DNA of 6,030 bases. Origin: an uncultured Gemmatimonadota bacterium (GTDB lineage: Bacteria > Gemmatimonadota > Gemmatimonadetes > Longimicrobiales > Gaopeijiaceae). The stretch is from the NCBI GenBank assembly GCA_938030915.1, contig CALHIO010000217.1:1-6030 (forward strand), given 5' to 3'. Shown here in pieces: positions 3,802 through 6,030 of this stretch (its first letter is position 1; each line of letters opens with the position of its first letter). The notes beneath the pieces were generated by a model. The model was not told the DNA's origin. It saw only the letters and a program-made list of their open reading frames with translations, and made no database searches. Both the position numbers and the translations under genes were made by a program.

Positions 3802-6030
3802 TCAGTGCTGCGGTGCGTCGTCCGTCATGGCCACGCCCCGGCTCATCCGGAACGCAGGGCTCATCACGACGCCCAGGATGTATGCCGACATGCGGTCGCC
3901 GTCGTCGGCGGCGTTCCGCTCCATGTCTCGGATCGTCGGCATGTCGTAGTACTCGACCCGGCGCCCAAGCGCGTAGGCCATAAGGTTCTTGGCGAGCGTC
4001 CGGCGGAAGACGGTCGGGCGCTTGAGGATGACCTCGCGGAGGCCAGCCGGGCCGGCGATGGGGCTTCCGTCGTAGAGCTCACCGCTTGGATCAATTTCGT
4101 TCAGGTTCTCCTTGATCCTCCACGCGCCGGTCACGTCAAAGTTGTCCAACGCGAGACCGATCGGATCGATGACCCGGTGGCACGACATGCACGCGGGGTT
4201 GTCGCGGTGCATCTCCATGCGCTCGCGGGTCGTGAGCTGACGTGAGCCGTCGGACTCCTTCGTCTCCTCGAGCGTGGGAACAGCGGGAGGCGGTGGCGGA
4301 GGCGGGCTGCCGAGCAGCACCTCCATGACCCACTTGCCGCGCAGCACCGGGGACGTCCGGTCACCTTCCGACGTCATCATCAGAATGCTGCCGTGCCCCA
4401 GCAGGCCCCGTCGATTCTCGTCCGGGAGCTGGACGCGCACGAAGTCCGACCCGGTGACACCCTCGATCCCGTAGTGGGCGGCGAGCTGCTCATTCACGAA
4501 GGTCCAGTCGGCCGTGAGGAGCTCGAGCACGCTGCGGTCTTCCTGCACGATGGTGTGGAAGAGGAGCTCCGTCTCACGATCCATCGCCGTCTTCAACTGG
4601 TGGTTGAAGTACGGGTACAGCTGCGCGTCGGGATTGATCTTCTCGAGATCCTGAAGGCGCAGCCACTGCGATGCGAAGCGGGTGGCCAGCGACTCGGCCC
4701 GTGGATCCGCGAGCATGCGGCGGGTCTGACGCTCGAGCTCGCGGGAGTCGGACAGGTCGCCGTCCCGCGCGACTCGGACCAGCTCTTCGTCGGGCGGGGC
4801 AGCCCAAAGGAAGAACGCCAGTCGGGACGCGAGATCCGCATCGTCGAGCTCGTACACCTCGCCGGCGTCGATCCGGTCAGGGGTGCGTTCGAGCCGGAAG
4901 ATGAAGCGGGGGCTGGAGAGGACCGCCCAGATGGAATTGCGAATCCCGATCTCGAAGCCACCCTCGTCCCGTCCTTCCTCGAAGAAGAACATCAGCTCGT
5001 CGATTTCGTCGTCGTCGACCGGCCGTCGGAACGCCTGTGTCGCGATGCTGTGGATGATGTCACGCGCGCAGGGCTCCTCTTCGTCCGGCGCCGTGGGCCG
5101 GCAGCTGAAGATCCGCTGCCGGGCCGGCGTGTCGGATACGCCGGTGATCGCAAAGGGCCCGCTGATCGACAGATCCCGAAGGTGGGGCAGGGTCGTCACG
5201 CCGTACCCGACGCCCATGTTCGGGTCGGCGAGTGTGAAATCGATCGGGGTGATGAGATCGGTGATCGGGCCCTCGCGCTCGAGGATGAACGACGCAGTCA
5301 CGTGGTGCGGGCCTGCGCGCACATGGATTTCGGGCGTCTCGACGCGCAGTCCGGTCGGATCGCCTTCGCTCATCCAGCGATCGAGCACCAGAAGCGCCAC
5401 TCGCTCGCCATCGATCGCGACTTCGATGTGGTGGATGCCCGAGGTCAGACCGAAGAGCTGCCCGTCGGGACTCGGGTGCATGTCGAGCTCGAAGACGTAC
5501 TCCCCGTCCGCCGGGAAGTTGTGCGTGATCGAGATGCCACCGCGCGTACCGAGTGGCGTCCCCTCTACGTGCCCGACCTGAGACGTGGTCTTGGGAACCT
5601 TGTACACGGTCGTGGACGGCGAGGCATTGACGTCACCCACGGCGTCGCGGCTCACCTGTGCGGCGGCCCGCATGTAACTCTCGAGCAGCGTAGCCGAGAG
5701 GATCTGCGTGTCCGCGATGTTGTCGAAGTTGTCGCTGATCGTCTCGGTGGGGAGGTACGCGGACGCATCGATCCGGATCCGGAAGAGATCGTGGATCGAC
5801 GCTTCGTACTCCGCGCGGTTGAGTCGCTGGAAGGTGCGACGGCCGGGGTCCGGATTGTCGCGCGCGACGTCATCCAGTCGCTCCTCGAGACTCGCTGCCA
5901 GGTAGGCGAGGGAATCCTCGGGCGGACGCCGCACACCAGCGGGAGGCATCATGCCAGCCCGCAGCTTGTGGATCATGCGTTCCGCCACGGGAGCATTGGC
6001 TTCCGGGACGTTGGCATCGAAGCCCTCCAA
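3802..6030 (-). CDS. DUF1592/DUF1588 planctomycete-type cytochrome c-like protein (5' end outside window)
   Basis: 742 residues are visible up to TGA at 3804-3802; the leftmost visible residue is an internal Leu codon, so the N-terminus is missing. Counting from the edge, 1-48 looks like the end of a cytochrome c domain, with LRAGMMPP (23-30) giving a likely Met axial ligand; its CxxCH would lie beyond the window. Next comes DUF1587 (about 66-130, LNRAEYEASIHDLF), then a beta-rich insert (about 165-250) resembling a carbohydrate-binding or jelly-roll fold. DUF1595 follows (about 320-380, AFRRPV and SPRFIFRLE), then DUF1592 (about 393-520, LASRLAFFLWAAPPDEEL). DUF1588 (about 537-635) includes RTSPVLRGKWVMEVLLG, seven prolines and CMSCHRVIDPIGLALDNFD, and DUF1585 (about 660-732) closes the protein. 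CMSCH at 614-618 is a c-type heme site, so export and a redox role are likely. Cys310 and Cys321 may form a disulfide. Substrate and reaction are unknown. It is the first visible gene of the operon. Confidence 0.95.
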   Translation of the reverse strand: MEGFDANVPEANAPVAERMIHKLRAGMMPPAGVRRPPEDSLAYLAASLEERLDDVARDNPDPGRRTFQRLNRAEYEASIHDLFRIRIDASAYLPTETISDNFDNIADTQILSATLLESYMRAAAQVSRDAVGDVNASPSTTVYKVPKTTSQVGHVEGTPLGTRGGISITHNFPADGEYVFELDMHPSPDGQLFGLTSGIHHIEVAIDGERVALLVLDRWMSEGDPTGLRVETPEIHVRAGPHHVTASFILEREGPITDLITPIDFTLADPNMGVGYGVTTLPHLRDLSISGPFAITGVSDTPARQRIFSCRPTAPDEEEPCARDIIHSIATQAFRRPVDDDEIDELMFFFEEGRDEGGFEIGIRNSIWAVLSSPRFIFRLERTPDRIDAGEVYELDDADLASRLAFFLWAAPPDEELVRVARDGDLSDSRELERQTRRMLADPRAESLATRFASQWLRLQDLEKINPDAQLYPYFNHQLKTAMDRETELLFHTIVQEDRSVLELLTADWTFVNEQLAAHYGIEGVTGSDFVRVQLPDENRRGLLGHGSILMMTSEGDRTSPVLRGKWVMEVLLGSPPPPPPPAVPTLEETKESDGSRQLTTRERMEMHRDNPACMSCHRVIDPIGLALDNFDVTGAWRIKENLNEIDPSGELYDGSPIAGPAGLREVILKRPTVFRRTLAKNLMAYALGRRVEYYDMPTIRDMERNAADDGDRMSAYILGVVMSPAFRMSRGVAMTDDAPQH
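4177..4191 (-). other. c-type heme attachment motif CMSCH
   Basis: These bases encode Cys-Met-Ser-Cys-His at residues 614-618 of the visible DUF1592-type protein, inside the DUF1588 signature and followed directly by Arg-Val-Ile-Asp-Pro-Ile-Gly. The two Cys would hold the heme by thioether bonds and His would be the proximal ligand. With the Met-Met-Pro-Pro near the right edge, the full protein probably carries at least two hemes. Confidence 0.85.
4285..4305 (-). other. Seven-proline run in the DUF1588 region
   Basis: Seven consecutive Pro codons (mixed CCG, CCT, CCA and CCC) encode residues 576-582, just after the Leu-Leu-Gly-Ser of the DUF1588 signature. A run of this kind is a recognised feature of the family. 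It would normally need elongation factor P to be translated without stalling, and it probably forms a rigid linker before the heme motif. Confidence 0.8.

Noticed and set aside
2379..3983. A 534-codon open frame on the + strand.
   Set aside because: It is the antisense shadow of the DUF1552 gene, caused by GC-rich codon bias. The translation is rich in Arg, His and Val with no recognisable domain, and the - strand gene has strong family motifs throughout.
4285..4305. The GGNGGN-like G-rich stretch on the + strand as a possible quadruplex or regulatory repeat.
   Set aside because: It is explained by seven Pro codons that belong to the family signature of the DUF1588 region.
1..6030. CRISPR arrays, tRNA or rRNA genes, insertion sequences, integrases or attachment sites.
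   Set aside because: None was seen on either strand: no spaced identical repeats, no terminal inverted repeats and no transposase motifs. Essentially all the sequence is accounted for by the four genes.

Overview
The window is GC-rich bacterial DNA, almost fully coding. It holds four genes: one short gene on the + strand at the left edge, and three tightly packed genes on the - strand filling the rest. The gene families point to a phylum that carries many planctomycete-type DUF1552 and DUF1592 proteins, such as Gemmatimonadota, Acidobacteriota, Planctomycetota, Verrucomicrobiota or Myxococcota. Pairing these with a secreted ankyrin protein makes Gemmatimonadota or Acidobacteriota my first guess. 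That is inference from gene content, as no rRNA or other marker is present.

Layout from left to right: (a) 3-401 (+), a small lipoprotein made of perfect 24-residue YwqK/MORN_2-like repeats, possibly starting before the window; (b) 402-480, a short gap between converging genes with two small hairpins and a 9-base direct repeat; (c) 481-2379 (-), a 632-residue exported ankyrin-repeat protein split by a very acidic linker and ending in a CxxC; (d) 2376-3794 (-), a 472-residue DUF1552 protein with a twin-arginine leader; (e) 3802-6030 (-), a large DUF1587/1595/1592/1588/1585 protein with a CMSCH heme motif and the tail of an N-terminal cytochrome c domain. Its start lies beyond the right edge.

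Transcription of the three-gene unit runs from right to left: cytochrome-like DUF1592 protein, 7-base gap, DUF1552 protein, 4-base ATGA overlap, ankyrin protein. This spacing implies one operon with coupled translation; its promoter must lie outside the window. All three products look exported: a heme protein, a Tat substrate of alkaline-phosphatase-like type and a Sec-exported repeat scaffold. The best reading is an extracytoplasmic module in which a redox protein and a putative enzyme work with an ankyrin scaffold. The biochemical role of the DUF families is not established, so the substrate and reaction remain open. This module is the most interesting item in the window.
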